DNA from: Syntrophobacterales bacterium Delta_02
GTDB taxonomy: Bacteria; Desulfobacterota; Syntrophorhabdia; Syntrophorhabdales; Syntrophorhabdaceae
DNA: 32,689 nt
Assembly: GCA_001603955.1 (NCBI GenBank)
Contig: LVAA01000090.1
Span: 1-32,689 of the forward strand
Direction: 5' to 3'
The notes beneath the pieces were generated by a model. It was given only the letters and a program-made list of their open reading frames with translations, was not told the origin of the DNA and ran no database searches. Each line of letters starts with the position of its first letter. The stretch's first letter is position 1. The translations under genes and the position numbers were made by a program. Positions 31,743-32,689 of the stretch are shown here, in pieces.

Positions 31743-32214
31743 GAAAGATATCGTCGACGCCATTATTCCCTATGCGCGCCGGGATGAGAGGATCATCCTC
31801 CTTGTTTGCGACATGGGATTCGGTGTGACCGACAATTTCAAGGCCGAATTTCCCGAGCGCATCTTCAATGTCGGCATCATGGAACAGGCGACGGTGGGAA
31901 TTGCCGCCGGAATGGCAATGGCCGGTTTAAGACCCATTGTTTATTCCATAGTCAATTTCCTGGTTTTCCGCGCTCTGGAGCAGGTCCGGAACGATGTTGT
32001 CCTGCAGAATCTGGATGTAAAGTTCATCTCAACGGGGGTCAACAATTACTTCAGCTTTCTCGGTAGTTCGCATTGTTGTGGGAAGGACGATGTCGAGATC
32101 ATGCGTCTCATAAAAATGAAGGTGTATGATCCGTACGAGGACGGGACGATACCCTTTCAGTCCGTCGTGAAGGACTGGATCACGGGCAAAGGCCCCGGCT
32201 ACATAAGAGTGTGA
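31717..32214 (+). CDS. Transketolase, pyrimidine-binding subunit lacking the third domain
   Basis: A 165-residue protein matching only the pyrimidine-binding domain of transketolase. The catalytic Glu56 lies in NVGIMEQATVGIAAGMA, followed by FLVFRALEQVRNDV. It ends at GKGPGYIRV, where the domain normally ends; the C-terminal transketolase domain (about 120 residues) of ordinary 300-residue C-subunits is missing. No frame continues that domain and the next gene begins 17 bases later with its own ribosome site, so this looks like a natural short form rather than a broken gene. The ATG at 31717 lies within the previous gene. Confidence 0.88.
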   Translation: MTEPVLNYRKDIVDAIIPYARRDERIILLVCDMGFGVTDNFKAEFPERIFNVGIMEQATVGIAAGMAMAGLRPIVYSIVNFLVFRALEQVRNDVVLQNLDVKFISTGVNNYFSFLGSSHCCGKDDVEIMRLIKMKVYDPYEDGTIPFQSVVKDWITGKGPGYIRV

Positions 32215-32231
32215 CCGGAAAGGAGACATCC

Positions 32232-32689
32232 TTGTTAAGCGTAATAATGCCGGCACTGAACGAGGAGAACAACATCCTCCTCGCCACAAAGAATGTGCTT
32301 GATGCCTTCAAGGATTTCAAGATAGAGGGCGAGATAATAGTGATCAATGACGGAAGTACGGACCGCACGGAGAGCCTTGTCAAAGAGTTGATGGAAAGAG
32401 ACAGCCGGGTCCGCATGGTGAAACACGATAGTCCAAAAGGGATAGGCAGGTCCTTCTGGGATGGTGTTGACCATGCCATGGGAGAGGCCGTCATCATGAT
32501 GCCGGGAGACAACGAGAACGATTCCTGGGAGATTTTCCGTTACTGCAACTTGCTGGAGCACGTTGATATAGTGATACCCTTCGTTTTCAACAAGGAAGTG
32601 AGGTCAATTTACAGGAACGTGCTTTCTTTTATATATCGCTTGATAATTAATACTACGTTTCTAGTCAATTTCAACTATACGAACGGAAC
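32232..32689 (+). CDS. Family 2 glycosyltransferase (partial, runs off the right edge)
   Basis: An open frame starts at TTG 32232, 5 bases after AGGAGA, and continues to the window end without a stop (152 residues visible). The protein begins LSVIMPALNEENN and has IVINDGSTDRT (Asp40) and MMPGDNEND (93-96), the nucleotide and metal-binding motifs of GT-A family 2 glycosyltransferases, close to the polyprenol-phosphate sugar transferase type (PGDxE). It would use the activated sugar made by the operon, at the inner membrane face. The C-terminus is not visible, so membrane helices cannot be judged. Confidence 0.88.
   Translation, partial: MLSVIMPALNEENNILLATKNVLDAFKDFKIEGEIIVINDGSTDRTESLVKELMERDSRVRMVKHDSPKGIGRSFWDGVDHAMGEAVIMMPGDNENDSWEIFRYCNLLEHVDIVIPFVFNKEVRSIYRNVLSFIYRLIINTTFLVNFNYTNG

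Overview
The window looks like a chromosomal segment of a moderately GC-rich, strictly anaerobic Gram-negative bacterium. I infer a Desulfobacterota-type syntroph, possibly Syntrophorhabdus-like; no rRNA or other phylogenetic marker is present to confirm this. The hints are an acyl-CoA dehydrogenase beside a biotin carrier and a HgdC/BadG-type activator, a TAXI-type TRAP transporter, a folate-domain-less MetE-like methyltransferase, and a heptose-type surface-sugar operon. I saw no rRNA, tRNA, CRISPR array, insertion sequence or phage gene. No gap longer than 300 bases lacks a gene.

Layout. (1) 1-2450, plus strand: promoter, acyl-CoA dehydrogenase, biotinyl carrier, [4Fe-4S] activator ATPase, strong terminator. 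(2) 2489-7879, minus strand: amidohydrolase and DUF1850-type protein, then a promoter, a TAXI binding protein, an intercistronic hairpin, a fused TRAP permease and a second TAXI binding protein. (3) 7949-11129, plus strand: Nudix hydrolase, IlvD, aldo/keto reductase. (4) 11205-16601, mixed strands: MFS exporter, four-EF-hand protein, small glycine-zipper protein, GlcD-like flavoenzyme, PNPOx-like flavoprotein, lytic transglycosylase. (5) 16765-22227, plus strand: MetE-like protein, NAD kinase, RecN and an ArgA-like GNAT as a tightly coupled housekeeping operon, then a PmbA/TldE-like protein. (6) 22380-32689, plus strand: a long surface-polysaccharide operon that runs off the right edge.

The last block is the most interesting. 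It holds a predicted MarR-type regulator fused to a GmhB-like heptose-bisphosphate phosphatase, a deoxyhypusine-synthase-like protein, a stand-alone nucleotidyltransferase, and a nucleotidyltransferase-sugar kinase fusion in the reverse order of E. coli HldE. These are followed by a GmhA-like isomerase, an SDR epimerase, two tandem DegT aminotransferases, an unrecognised membrane protein, a split transketolase whose second subunit lacks the usual third domain, and a family 2 glycosyltransferase. Read as a pathway, transketolase could supply sedoheptulose-7-phosphate, the isomerase, kinase, phosphatase and nucleotidyltransferase could make an NDP-heptose, and the epimerase and aminotransferases could turn it into an amino-heptose. 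That chain is an inference from gene content.

Another recurrent theme is short-period tandem repeats (7 bases, once 9) in the gaps between genes. At three places they are arranged as inverted repeats, including a perfect 26-bp one that overlaps the end of the aldo/keto reductase gene.
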